Source: Nocardia rhamnosiphila NBRC 108938 (GTDB lineage Bacteria > Actinomycetota > Actinomycetes > Mycobacteriales > Mycobacteriaceae). From it: a DNA stretch of 64,000 bases. Position numbers and translations under genes: made by a program. The notes under the pieces were generated by a model. It ran no database searches. It was given only the letters and a program-made list of their open reading frames with translations, and was not told the origin of the DNA. Of the stretch, positions 22,159 through 31,137 are shown piece after piece. The stretch lies in NCBI RefSeq assembly GCF_000720425.1, contig NZ_JOAJ01000001.1, positions 744,001 to 808,000 of the forward strand, in the 5' to 3' direction. Positions within the stretch are counted from its first letter, which is position 1. Each line of letters starts with the position of its first letter.

Positions 22159-23655
22159 ATGGATCCAGTGACGGAGTTCCCGCTCTTCGTGGTCGTCACC
22201 CACGCGCTGAACATACTGTTCGTGACGCTGCTGATCCGCTCCGGTATCGAAGTGCTCTCCTCGATGCCGAAGCTGTACTGGAGCGACGGTTGCCCACCGG
22301 GGCGGGAGTGGTTGCGGCTGTCGCGGCACAACTACGGAGCCACCGAACGGCGCCCCTGGATTTCGCTGGACGAGGAACGGCACTGGCATCCGATGATCGC
22401 GCTGCCCGGCCGCGGCAATCTGGGCCTGGGACGACACTGGCATTTCCTGACCGTGCAGTTCTGGATCGTCACGGGAGCCGTGTACATCGCCATGGTCTTC
22501 GCGACCGGGTACTGGCACAACCTGGAACCCACACAATGGAGCATCGTGCCGGACGCGCTCCGCGATGTCGGCACCTACCTGCAATTCCGGCTTCCGGAGC
22601 AGCTGCCCGGAGAGCCCTTCGACGCGGCCCAGAAACTGACCTATTTCGCGGTGGTGTTCGTACTCGCGCCGGTGCAGATCGCCTCGGGGGCAGCGATGTC
22701 ACCGGCAGTGCTGGCGCGATTCCCCCGATACGGGCGGATGTTCGGTGGCAAACAGGGCGCACGCAGCATCCATTTCCTCGGGCTGTGCGCCTTCTGCGTG
22801 TTCATCGTGGTGCACGTGTTCATGGTCGTCGTGCACGGCCTGCCCAGCGAGTTCGGCAAGATCTTCCTCGGTTCCGCCGAGGCCGCTCCGGTCCCGGCGA
22901 CGGTGGCCGGCAGCCTGGTGCTCGTCCTGGTCGTGCTCGTGCACATCCTGGCCACCGTCTTCTCCCGCGCACGGCCGCGGCAGGCGCAACGGGCGCTGGG
23001 GGTCGTGGTGCACCGATTCGAATACCTGCTGTCGCGCCTGAGCCGCCCCCGGCAGCACTACCGACGCAGCGATATCTCCGAATATCACCGGGTCAACGGC
23101 TACCCGCCCACCGACGACGACTACTGCAGGCTGGCCGCCGGTGGATTCCGTGACTACCGGCTGCCGGTCGGCGGGCTGGTCGCCCGTCCGATGACCCTGT
23201 CGCTACCGGAGTTGGCGTCGCTCGGCTTCACCCGCCAGATCACCAACCACAACTGCATCCAGGGTTGGAACGGTATCGCCGAATGGGGCGGGGTTCCGGT
23301 CACCGCGCTCATCAACTGTGTCCGGCCCGCCTCGTCGGTGACCCACGTGGTGTTCTACGCCATGGACGACAAAGCGCTCACCGAAGGACGCGGCCGCTAC
23401 GGGTACTTCTACGAAGCTGTCCCGATGGCCATCGCCCGTGCGCCGCAGGCACTGCTGGCGATGGAAATGAACGGCGCGCCGCTGCCGATCGAGCACGGCG
23501 CGCCACTACGGCTGCGGCTGGAGAACCAGCTCGGCTACAAGATGGTCAAATGGATAGAGGCCGTCGAATTCGTCGACGACATCACCGATATCGGTATGGG
23601 CCAGGGCGGCTACCGTGAAGACCAGCTCTACTACGGCAACGCCCCCGGAATCTGA
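22159..23655 (+). CDS. Cytochrome b561-type membrane domain fused to molybdopterin-binding oxidoreductase
   Basis: 498 residues from ATG 22159, preceded by GAGGAGA; 47 upstream codons in frame lack a ribosome site. Residues ~1-290 form a b-type cytochrome with about five membrane helices and candidate haem ligands in FVVVTHALN, GRHWHFLT, SIHFLG and FIVVHVFMVVVHG. Residues ~340-498 resemble the sulfite-oxidase-fold molybdopterin domain (Oxidored_molyb), with a candidate Mo-ligand Cys in ITNHNCIQGWNG and a C-terminal NQLGYKMVKWIEAVEF typical of that fold. The fusion suggests a membrane enzyme passing electrons between a Mo centre and quinone, comparable to MsrPQ but in one chain. No Tat signal is seen, so sidedness of the Mo domain is unclear. 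First gene of a run to 28187. Confidence 0.85.
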   Translation: MDPVTEFPLFVVVTHALNILFVTLLIRSGIEVLSSMPKLYWSDGCPPGREWLRLSRHNYGATERRPWISLDEERHWHPMIALPGRGNLGLGRHWHFLTVQFWIVTGAVYIAMVFATGYWHNLEPTQWSIVPDALRDVGTYLQFRLPEQLPGEPFDAAQKLTYFAVVFVLAPVQIASGAAMSPAVLARFPRYGRMFGGKQGARSIHFLGLCAFCVFIVVHVFMVVVHGLPSEFGKIFLGSAEAAPVPATVAGSLVLVLVVLVHILATVFSRARPRQAQRALGVVVHRFEYLLSRLSRPRQHYRRSDISEYHRVNGYPPTDDDYCRLAAGGFRDYRLPVGGLVARPMTLSLPELASLGFTRQITNHNCIQGWNGIAEWGGVPVTALINCVRPASSVTHVVFYAMDDKALTEGRGRYGYFYEAVPMAIARAPQALLAMEMNGAPLPIEHGAPLRLRLENQLGYKMVKWIEAVEFVDDITDIGMGQGGYREDQLYYGNAPGI

Positions 23656-23675
23656 CACGCCGGCGAGGAACCACC

Positions 23676-24017
23676 ATGACCGGACCCATCGAGCAGGCCA
23701 CGCATCCCACCCAGTTGACCGTCGCCCATATCCGCGCGCGGGTGCTCGGCGGCCGCGGCCGCGACACCGAACCCGGCGAGCGCGACCGCGCCCAGCGGCA
23801 CCGCGATATGCTGGGCTCCTTACCCGCGCCGCTCGAACGGGAACTTGTCGCTCTCACCAGTGACCTCATCCGCACCACGCCGACCGGGCCGATCCTGCCC
23901 CGGCTCAGGCAACAATTCGAGCGGCTGTGCGCCGATTGGCGGCCGGCGGGCAGCCCACCGCCGGAGGTCCGGCTGTCACCTGCCTGGGCTCTCGGCGACA
24001 ACGGCATCGAACGCTGA
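23676..24017 (+). CDS. Small hypothetical protein of the oxidoreductase operon
   Basis: 113 residues, starting 20 bp after the cytochrome b fusion gene with GCGAGGAACC as a weak ribosome site. The product is soluble, Arg- and Pro-rich, with a predicted helical core (LPAPLERELVALTSDLIRTT, then LPRLRQQFERLCADW). No recognisable domain or metal motif. Tight spacing suggests co-expression with the Mo/haem enzyme, perhaps as an accessory protein. Not recognised. Confidence 0.6.
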   Translation: MTGPIEQATHPTQLTVAHIRARVLGGRGRDTEPGERDRAQRHRDMLGSLPAPLERELVALTSDLIRTTPTGPILPRLRQQFERLCADWRPAGSPPPEVRLSPAWALGDNGIER

Positions 24018-24177
24018 TCGGGTCACCGGACGGTGACGGCCCTCCCGGGCCACCGGGCGGGCGTCGTCCTCATGCGCGAGGTCCCCGATGCGGCGTGAAT
24101 AGCAGGTGCCGTGGTGGGTACGCGCGAGCTGTCGCTGCACCTCCGAGCCGGTCCTCGCAGGGAGGATGTCACTCGAT

Positions 24178-27087
24178 ATGACAGATTCGGAAACCATTGC
24201 TCGACGGCCGCGCGCCGGCACCGGATGGCCGTTGGATGCATTGCGCATCGAGCTCACCGAGCGTGTCGCCGGGGAGGTACGGTTCGATTCCGGTAGCCGC
24301 GCGACCTACTCCACCGACGCATCCAACTACCGTGCGGTCCCGATCGGCGTAGTGGTGCCACGGACCCCGGAGGATGCCGCCACCGCGATCGGTATCTGCA
24401 GTTCCCACGATGTGCCGGTGGTGTCCCGGGGTGGCGGGACCAGTCTGGCCGGCCAGAGTTGCAACACCGCCGTGGTCATCGACTGGAGCAAGTACTGCAC
24501 CAGGGTGGTGTCGGTGGATCGCGAGGCCGGTACGGTTGTGATCGAACCGGGTATCGCGCTGGACCGGCTCAACAGCGAACTCGCCGAGACCGGACTGATG
24601 GTCGGGCCGAAACCCTCGACCCACGTCAGCTGCACCCTCGGCGGCATGATCGGCAACAACTCGTGCGGCTCCACCGCACAGGCCTACGGCAAAACCGTCG
24701 ATGCCGTGCGGCGACTGGAAATCCTCACTTACGACGGCTTCCGTGCCTGGGTCGGCCCGGGCGACACCGTGGTCACCGACGATCCGCGCGCCGGTGACCT
24801 CGTGGCACGGCTGCGCGCGATCGCGGCGGACTACGCCGCCGAAATCCGTGCGAAGTATCCGCGGATCCCGCGCCGGGTCTCGGGCTACAACCTGGATTCA
24901 CTCCTCCCGGAATACGGCGTCGACCTGGCCGGACTGCTGGTCGGAAGCGAGAGCACGCTGGTCACCGTGCTGCGTGCGGAGATCGCGCTGGTGCCGCGCC
25001 CGCCGGCGACCGCGCTGACAGTGCTCGGATTCGACGATATCTACCGCGCCGCGGATGCGGTGCCGATGATCCTGGCGCACCGGCCGGCCGCCCTCGAAGG
25101 TCTGGATCACCGCTTGATCCAGCTCGAGCACACCCGGCACCTCGCCGAACCCGCGCTACGGCAACTGCCGGACGGGTCCGCGTACCTGATGGTGCAGTTC
25201 GACGCCGACAATCGTGCCGAGGCCGATCGCCGGGCCTGCGCGATGGCCGAGGAACTCGGCCGCCGCGCCGGCGCCGATTCGACCATGCTGGACGATCCAC
25301 AACGCGAAGCCGAACTGTGGGCGGCCCGCGAAGCCGGGCTGGGCGCGACCGCCTATCCGCCGCGCGGGGCCGAAACCCACGAAGGGTGGGAGGATGCCGC
25401 GGTACCGCCGGAACGGCTCGGCGAGTATTTGCGTGATTTCGACCGGCTGCTGGACCGGTTCGGCTATGAGTCCTCCTCGCTGTACGGGCATTTCGGGCAC
25501 GGCTGTGTGCACACCCGCATTCCGTTCGATCTGCGTACCGCCGCGGGAATCGCGAACTACCGCGCGTTCGCCGAGGACAGCGCGCGGCTGGTCGTCTCCT
25601 ACGGCGGCTCACTGTCCGGTGAGCACGGCGACGGCCAATCACGGGGCGAACTGCTGCCGATCATGTTCGGGGAGCGGCTGGTCGAGGCATTCCGGCAGGT
25701 GAAATCGGTGTTCGATCCCCGGAACCGGATGAACCCGGGCAAGGTGGTCGATCCGCACCGCCTCGATCAGGATCTGCGGCAGGGCAGCGCGTACCGGCCG
25801 TGGGAGCCGGCCACCCACTTCGCCTTCCCGGACGACGACCATCGGTTCAGCGTGGCCGCGGCCCGCTGCGTCGGGGTCGGGAAATGCCGCGGTGACAGTG
25901 GCGGCGTGATGTGCCCCAGCTACCGGGCGACCCGTGAAGAGGAGCATTCGACCCGTGGCCGGGCCCGGGTGCTGTTCGAAATGCTCAACGGTGAGGTGAT
26001 CACCGACGGCTGGCGTTCCACCGAGGTCCGCGACGCCCTCGACCTGTGCCTGGCGTGCAAAGGATGCCGCAGCGATTGCCCCGTCGATGTCGATATGGCG
26101 ACCTACAAAGCCGAGTTCCTCGCCCACCACTACCGGTGGCGGCCGCGGCCGATGGCCCACTATTCGATGGGCTGGATCCCGCTGTGGGCCCGGCTCGCCA
26201 CCAGCGCTGCGCCCGTGGCCAACGCGCTCACCCATACCCGCGGGTTGCGGCGGCTCGTCGCCCGGGCCGGCGGACTCGACCCCCGCCGGGAACTGCCCCG
26301 CTTCGCCTCCGCCCGGTTCACCGAGACCTTCGCCGGCCCGGCCACGGCCGCCGGTACCCGGCCCACCGTGCTGCTGTGGCCGGATACCTTCACCAACAAC
26401 TTCGAACCGGATATCGCCCGGGCGGCGGTGCAGGTCCTGGACGCGGCGGGCTTCCGGGTCGAACTGCCGCCGCGGACGGTGTGCTGCGGGCTCACCTGGA
26501 TCTCTACCGGTCAGCTGGCCACCGCCGAACGTGTGCTGGCCCGCACCCTGCGCATCCTGGAGCCGCAGCTGCGCGCGGGCACGCCCATCGTCGTATTGGA
26601 ACCGAGTTGCGCCGCCGTCTTCCGCGCGGACCTACCCGAACTGCTCGACGGCGACGAGGACGCACACCGCCTCGCCGCCCAGACCCACACCCTCGCCGAA
26701 ATGCTGACCCGGCACGCGCCGGAGTGGGCACCGCCCACCGTGGGCGCCGCGACCATGGTGCAACCGCATTGCCATCAGCACGCCGTCCTGGGCTACGACC
26801 GGGACCGCGCACTGCTCCGGGACACCGGTGCCCAGGTGGATGTGCTCGACGCCGGATGTTGCGGTCTGGCGGGTAATTTCGGATTCGAGCGCGGCCACTA
26901 CGACGTCTCGGTCGCATGCGCGGAAGACGCGCTGCTGCCGGCGCTCGGTGGCCGGGCCCCGGGTACCGAGGTGCTGGCGGACGGTTTCAGCTGCCGCACC
27001 CAGATCCGCCAGCTCGCCCCGGACGCCCGGCCGCGCCACCTGGCCGAACTGCTCGCCGCAGCCCTCGCCGACCCGCGTCCCCGATGA
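24178..27087 (+). CDS. FAD-linked oxidase / 4Fe-4S / CCG-domain dehydrogenase (D-2-hydroxyacid type)
   Basis: 969 residues from ATG 24178 (GGGAGG at 24158-24163; an in-frame ATG at 24166 is too close to it). The N-terminal half is a PCMH-type FAD-binding domain (VVSRGGGTSLAGQS near residue 85, GMIGNNSCGS near 160) followed by an FAD-oxidase C-terminal domain ending with YGHFGHGCVH and SGEHGDG. The C-terminal half has two cysteine clusters for 4Fe-4S centres (CVGVGKCRGDSGGVMCP and CLACKGCRSDCP) and two CCG-type heterodisulfide-reductase-like motifs (TVCCGLTWI, AGCCGLAGNFG). This is the architecture of large D-lactate/D-2-hydroxyglutarate dehydrogenases (YdiJ-like, GlpC-like tail). The enzyme probably oxidises a 2-hydroxy acid and feeds the electron chain. 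Its stop overlaps the next start by ATGA. Confidence 0.9.
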   Translation: MTDSETIARRPRAGTGWPLDALRIELTERVAGEVRFDSGSRATYSTDASNYRAVPIGVVVPRTPEDAATAIGICSSHDVPVVSRGGGTSLAGQSCNTAVVIDWSKYCTRVVSVDREAGTVVIEPGIALDRLNSELAETGLMVGPKPSTHVSCTLGGMIGNNSCGSTAQAYGKTVDAVRRLEILTYDGFRAWVGPGDTVVTDDPRAGDLVARLRAIAADYAAEIRAKYPRIPRRVSGYNLDSLLPEYGVDLAGLLVGSESTLVTVLRAEIALVPRPPATALTVLGFDDIYRAADAVPMILAHRPAALEGLDHRLIQLEHTRHLAEPALRQLPDGSAYLMVQFDADNRAEADRRACAMAEELGRRAGADSTMLDDPQREAELWAAREAGLGATAYPPRGAETHEGWEDAAVPPERLGEYLRDFDRLLDRFGYESSSLYGHFGHGCVHTRIPFDLRTAAGIANYRAFAEDSARLVVSYGGSLSGEHGDGQSRGELLPIMFGERLVEAFRQVKSVFDPRNRMNPGKVVDPHRLDQDLRQGSAYRPWEPATHFAFPDDDHRFSVAAARCVGVGKCRGDSGGVMCPSYRATREEEHSTRGRARVLFEMLNGEVITDGWRSTEVRDALDLCLACKGCRSDCPVDVDMATYKAEFLAHHYRWRPRPMAHYSMGWIPLWARLATSAAPVANALTHTRGLRRLVARAGGLDPRRELPRFASARFTETFAGPATAAGTRPTVLLWPDTFTNNFEPDIARAAVQVLDAAGFRVELPPRTVCCGLTWISTGQLATAERVLARTLRILEPQLRAGTPIVVLEPSCAAVFRADLPELLDGDEDAHRLAAQTHTLAEMLTRHAPEWAPPTVGAATMVQPHCHQHAVLGYDRDRALLRDTGAQVDVLDAGCCGLAGNFGFERGHYDVSVACAEDALLPALGGRAPGTEVLADGFSCRTQIRQLAPDARPRHLAELLAAALADPRPR

Positions 27088-28187
27088 CCCGCGATCTCCG
27101 CATCGACGAGTCCGTGAAGGTCGGGGTCTACCGTTTTCCGACTCCCGGCCCCGAATCCGACGGCACATTGACCTGGGACGCCACCACCGCGGTCACCGTC
27201 GAACTCGGCGCGGGCGAGGTACGCGGTCTGGGCTGGAGCTACACCAGTCCGGCCGCGGCCGCGGTCGTCACCCACGAGCTGGCCCCGGTACTGTGCGGCC
27301 GCCATCCATTCGACATACCCGGTATCCGCACCGACCTGCGGCGTGCCTGCCGTAATACCGGCACCGCGGCGGTGGTCGCGCATGCGTTGAGCGCGGTCGA
27401 TATCGCGCTGTGGGATCTGAAGGCACGGGTACTGGGAGTTCCACTGCCGGCGCTGTTCGGTGCCGCCCGGGCCGCGACCCCCGTCTACGGGTCGGGCGGC
27501 TTCACCGATCTCTCCGATACCGCGCTGGCCGACCAGATCACCGGCTGGCTGGCGGCCGGCTGCCGCAATATCAAGATCAAGATCGGGCAGGATCGGGGGA
27601 CCTCGGTCGACCGCGACCTGCACCGGGTCGAGCAGGCCGCCGGCCTGCTCGACGGACGCGCCCGGCTCATGGTCGACGCCAACGGCGGATACTCGACCGG
27701 CTCGGCGCGCCGCGTCGGCGGTGAACTGGACCGGCTCGGCGTCATCTGGTTCGAGGAACCGGTCACCAGCGACGATCCGGACGGGCTGGCCGTGGTCCGT
27801 GCGTCGGTGCGCGCCGACGTGGCGGCCGGCGAATACATCTACAACGCCTACGACGCGACGCGACTCGTCGATGTTGTCGACTGCCTGCAACTGGACCTCA
27901 CCCGCTGTGGCGGCTACAGCGGCTTCCTCGAATGCGCCGCGCTGGCCGCCGCACACGACACACCTGTTTCGGCGCACTGCGCGCCCGCCCTGCACGCACC
28001 CGTCACCGCGGCCGTGCCTCACCTTCGCCACCTGGAATGGTTCATCGACCACGCCCGCCTGGAACCGCTCCTGGTCGACGGCGCACCCGAGGTGGGTGGC
28101 GGCCTGCTCCCGTCCGGCGACCGGCCGGGCCACGGGATGACCGTGGCCGCGACCGCCGCTCCGTTCCGGGTCTCAGTGCCGGCGTAG
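27084..28187 (+). CDS. Enolase-superfamily (mandelate racemase / muconate lactonizing group) enzyme
   Basis: 367 residues from ATG 27084, overlapping the previous TGA by ATGA; the open frame reaching further upstream overlaps the dehydrogenase and is not coding. Motifs of the mandelate racemase subgroup: the KxK pair in NIKIKIG (~residue 160), metal ligand Asp in RLMVDANGGY, Glu in IWFEEPV, Glu in VAAGEYIYN, an Asp in LQLDLTRCGG and the catalytic His in PVSAHCAPALH. Such enzymes dehydrate or epimerise sugar acids or other carboxylates. Coupling to a 2-hydroxyacid-type dehydrogenase supports acid-sugar or hydroxy-acid catabolism; the exact substrate cannot be read. Its last 15 bp overlap the convergent SDR gene. 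Confidence 0.9.
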   Translation: MTRDLRIDESVKVGVYRFPTPGPESDGTLTWDATTAVTVELGAGEVRGLGWSYTSPAAAAVVTHELAPVLCGRHPFDIPGIRTDLRRACRNTGTAAVVAHALSAVDIALWDLKARVLGVPLPALFGAARAATPVYGSGGFTDLSDTALADQITGWLAAGCRNIKIKIGQDRGTSVDRDLHRVEQAAGLLDGRARLMVDANGGYSTGSARRVGGELDRLGVIWFEEPVTSDDPDGLAVVRASVRADVAAGEYIYNAYDATRLVDVVDCLQLDLTRCGGYSGFLECAALAAAHDTPVSAHCAPALHAPVTAAVPHLRHLEWFIDHARLEPLLVDGAPEVGGGLLPSGDRPGHGMTVAATAAPFRVSVPA

Positions 28188-29141
28188 CCGGGCGGCCAGC
28201 GATTCGGCGCCTTCGGCCAGCCACGTCTGCGGAGACCGCCGGTGTGCCCGGGTATCGAAACGGCCGTGCGCGCCGAAATCGGCCCCCGCGGCGTTGTCGA
28301 GGGGCTCCCACAGGTTGCCGGCCCGCGCGGTGTCGCGGGCCTCGGTCTGCTGTGCCGAGTAGCCGGTACGCGCCAGGTACCGGTCGAGCACCGCGGGTGC
28401 CAATCGTTGACCGAGCACGGTGCCGACCGTACTGGCTCCCACCCAGTACTGTTTACGCCGCGGGTGGGCCGCGGCGAACGCGATCGCGTCCGCGACGACC
28501 TCGGGCCGGTAGATCGGTGGCACCGGCTGCGGGCGGTTCGGCAGTCGCGAGCGCACCCAGGAGAACTGCGGGGTGTTCACCGCCGGCGCCTGCACGATCG
28601 TGAGGTGGATACCACTGTGTTCGTGCATCAGTTCGACCCGGACCGACTCGACGAATCCATCGATGCCGTGCTTGGCGCCGCAGTACGCCGACTGCAGCGG
28701 AATCGACCGTTTACCCAGTGCCGAGCCCACCTGGACGATCGCGCCCCGGTCGCGGCGGCGCATCCGGGTCAGCGCCACCATCACCCCGTGCACCGACCCC
28801 AGGTAGGTGACCTCGGTGACCCGCCGGAAATCGTCCGGCGCGATCTGTGAAATCGGTGCGAACACTGTGGCGAACGCCGAGTTCACCCACACATCGATCG
28901 GCCCGAATTCGGCTTCGCCCCGGTCCGCGGCCGACTCCACCGCCGCGAAGTCGGCGACATCGGTGCTGATCGGCAATGCCCGCCCACCGGCCGCGCGGAC
29001 CTCTTCCGCGGCGGCGGTCAACCCGGTGACTCCGCGCGCGAGCAAGGTGATCGAGGCACCGTCGGCGGCGAACCGGCGCACGGTCGCCCGGCCGATGCCG
29101 CCACTGGCACCGGTGATCACCACATGCTGCGAACCCGCCAT
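28173..29141 (-). CDS. SDR-family oxidoreductase with C-terminal extension
   Basis: 322 residues. Classical short-chain dehydrogenase features: TGASGGIG at residues ~10-17 for NAD(P) binding, a modified NAG-type segment (VNSAFA), catalytic Ser in VQVGSALG and YCGAK (YxxxK). A tail of ~80 residues beyond the usual 240 (GYSAQQTEARDTARAGNLWEP onward) is seen in a group of actinobacterial and cyanobacterial SDRs. Strong ribosome site (GGAGGAAAGGAGA). The 3' end overlaps the convergent enolase-superfamily gene by 15 bp. It is the last gene of a long minus-strand run; the GH15 gene is 49 bp upstream. Confidence 0.9.
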   Translation of the reverse strand: MAGSQHVVITGASGGIGRATVRRFAADGASITLLARGVTGLTAAAEEVRAAGGRALPISTDVADFAAVESAADRGEAEFGPIDVWVNSAFATVFAPISQIAPDDFRRVTEVTYLGSVHGVMVALTRMRRRDRGAIVQVGSALGKRSIPLQSAYCGAKHGIDGFVESVRVELMHEHSGIHLTIVQAPAVNTPQFSWVRSRLPNRPQPVPPIYRPEVVADAIAFAAAHPRRKQYWVGASTVGTVLGQRLAPAVLDRYLARTGYSAQQTEARDTARAGNLWEPLDNAAGADFGAHGRFDTRAHRRSPQTWLAEGAESLAARLRRH

Positions 29142-29190
29142 ACCGTCTCCTTTCCTCCGCGTCGCGACCGCCGATCACGGTCGGTTCGCG

Positions 29191-31077
29191 TCATTTCCCG
29201 AGCGGTGCCAGCCGAATCGCCGATTCCAGCAGCATCGCGTGAACGAACGCCTGCGGCAGATTGCCGCGCAACTGGCGCTGGCGGATATCGAACTCCTCGG
29301 CGAAAAGCCCGGGTGTACCGCAGGCGGCGCGGTTACGTTCGAAGTACCGCATCGCCGTCACCGGACGGCCGAGCTGGGCCGCGGCCATCGCCATCGTGAA
29401 TCCGCAGAAGAGGAACGCACCCTCGGTGACCTCCAGTGCCCGCTCGTCGTGCCGGAAGCGGTACACGTAGAAGTCGTCGCACAACTCCGCCGCCACGGCG
29501 TCGAAAGTGGCCGGGTAGCGCGGGTCGTCGACGGGCAGCGCACCGCGGATCATCGGCAACAGCAGTGCGGCGTCCACACCCGGAAGGTGCGGAGCGCGCT
29601 GCCAGCGCCCACTCGGATGCAGGGAATCGCGCGACGCGGCGGCGATCAGAGTATCCGCGAGCGCACTGCACACCGGCGCGTCCGCTCCGGTCGCGGAACA
29701 GGCCGCCACCGCGCGCAAACCGGCCGCACAGGTCAGCCGTGAATGGGTCCAGTGCCGATTGTCGAGTTCCCAGATCCCGGCATCGGGCCGTTCGTGCTGT
29801 TCGGCGATCACCGACACCGCCATCTGCACGGCGCGGCGATGCTCTTCGGACAGCCGGTCACCGCGGCCCGCCGCGGCCAGGAACAGCAGGATCTCCCCGA
29901 AGGTGTCCAGCTGGAACTGTTCGCACACCCGGTTGCCGGTCAGCGGCTCGGCGCCGGGATAGCCCGGCATGTCCAGCGGGTGCGGTTCCGGCACCGGGTC
30001 CCCGCCCACGGTGTAGGCGGGCGCCAGTCGGGCACCTTCGGCGCACAGGCGTTCGGTGACGAAATCGACCATATCGTCGAGCAATCGAGTGCCGCCCGCG
30101 GCGGCGACGGCTTGTCCGGCAAGGCACTGGTCCCGGATCCACACATACCGGTAGTCGTAGTTCTCGCCCTGGTCGGCGCGCTCGGGCAGGCTCGTGGTGG
30201 CGGCGGCCACCATGCCGCCGCTCGCGGCGGTCATGCCGCGCAGCACCGCGTACGCGTGGCCGGCGTCGCGGTCGGCCACCGTGGGCGCCATCGCCGGTAC
30301 GTGGCGCCGCCACCCGTCCGCGGTCTCGTCCCAGAGGAAATCCGGATCCGGCGGCTGCGGTGGCAGCCTGCCCGCGGACAATTCCAGGACCAGATCGTGG
30401 TGGCCACCGGCGGGGACGGTGATCCGCCCGGCCCAGAACGGACCGCCGGGCCCGCGGTCCGGTGCCGCCCAGCTCGCGCCGGACCACCGCAGCCGTAGTG
30501 GCCCGAGGCGAGCGGTCCAGACACCGTCGTGGTCGCGTGTGGGTTCTCGCGCTGGGTGCGCACCGAACCCGGCGGCCGGGGCGAGTACCACCTCGACTTC
30601 GGCATCGCCGTGCACAGCGACGATCCGCCGCAGTAGCACCGCCTGCCGCGACCATCCGGGGAAAGCGAGCGCTTCACGGCTCTCGATCACCGACGAGCCG
30701 GAAACCCAGCGGGAACGCCAGATCAACGAGCCCGATTCGTAATAGCCGCCCCAGACGAACGGCCCGGTCGGGGCCACCGCGTACATTCCGTGCCCGCCCA
30801 GCAGCGAAGCGAACACCGCGTCACTGTCCCAGTCGGGGGCACACATCCAGGAAATATCGCCCCGTGGCCCCACGAGCGCGCCGCGCTGCCCATCGGCGAG
30901 CAGTGCGTACTCCCGCAGCACGTGCGGTGAGCCGACCGGAACCCCGTTCACCTCGGCCGTGTACCACCCGGTCCGGGGAGTAACCACCGGCCCCGGCAAC
31001 CGCTGACCCGAGTTGTCGGGCCACCCGCAGCTGCCTTCGGGCTCTGCGTGCCACGCGGGGCGTCGGACAGGCTGCAC
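29191..31077 (-). CDS. Glycoside hydrolase family 15 (trehalase / glucoamylase-like)
   Basis: 628 residues from GTG 31077; the start is uncertain because the first ~45 residues (Trp/Pro-rich) precede the usual family opening (LREYALLADGQRGALVG) and the ribosome site is weak. Family blocks: SWMCAPDWDSDAVFA, ENYDYRYVWIRDQ (~residue 305), GNRVCEQFQLDTFGEIL, IWELDNRHWTHSRL with the candidate general-acid Glu (~residue 450), and TEGAFLFCGF with the candidate catalytic base Glu near residue 560. No signal peptide, so it is likely cytoplasmic; mycobacterial members of this type are trehalases. Trehalose is a mycolate-lipid precursor in such organisms, but the substrate here is not established. 49 bp upstream of the SDR. 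Confidence 0.88.
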   Translation of the reverse strand: MQPVRRPAWHAEPEGSCGWPDNSGQRLPGPVVTPRTGWYTAEVNGVPVGSPHVLREYALLADGQRGALVGPRGDISWMCAPDWDSDAVFASLLGGHGMYAVAPTGPFVWGGYYESGSLIWRSRWVSGSSVIESREALAFPGWSRQAVLLRRIVAVHGDAEVEVVLAPAAGFGAHPAREPTRDHDGVWTARLGPLRLRWSGASWAAPDRGPGGPFWAGRITVPAGGHHDLVLELSAGRLPPQPPDPDFLWDETADGWRRHVPAMAPTVADRDAGHAYAVLRGMTAASGGMVAAATTSLPERADQGENYDYRYVWIRDQCLAGQAVAAAGGTRLLDDMVDFVTERLCAEGARLAPAYTVGGDPVPEPHPLDMPGYPGAEPLTGNRVCEQFQLDTFGEILLFLAAAGRGDRLSEEHRRAVQMAVSVIAEQHERPDAGIWELDNRHWTHSRLTCAAGLRAVAACSATGADAPVCSALADTLIAAASRDSLHPSGRWQRAPHLPGVDAALLLPMIRGALPVDDPRYPATFDAVAAELCDDFYVYRFRHDERALEVTEGAFLFCGFTMAMAAAQLGRPVTAMRYFERNRAACGTPGLFAEEFDIRQRQLRGNLPQAFVHAMLLESAIRLAPLGK

Positions 31078-31137
31078 CGTCCGACGACCTCACCGGGGGA
31101 TGCTCACTTGTCGCGCGCGCCCCTGGCCACCACCGAA

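Noticed and set aside
26898..28133. 411-codon minus-strand frame opposite the dehydrogenase and enolase-superfamily genes
   Set aside because: Antisense shadow of two strongly motif-supported genes.
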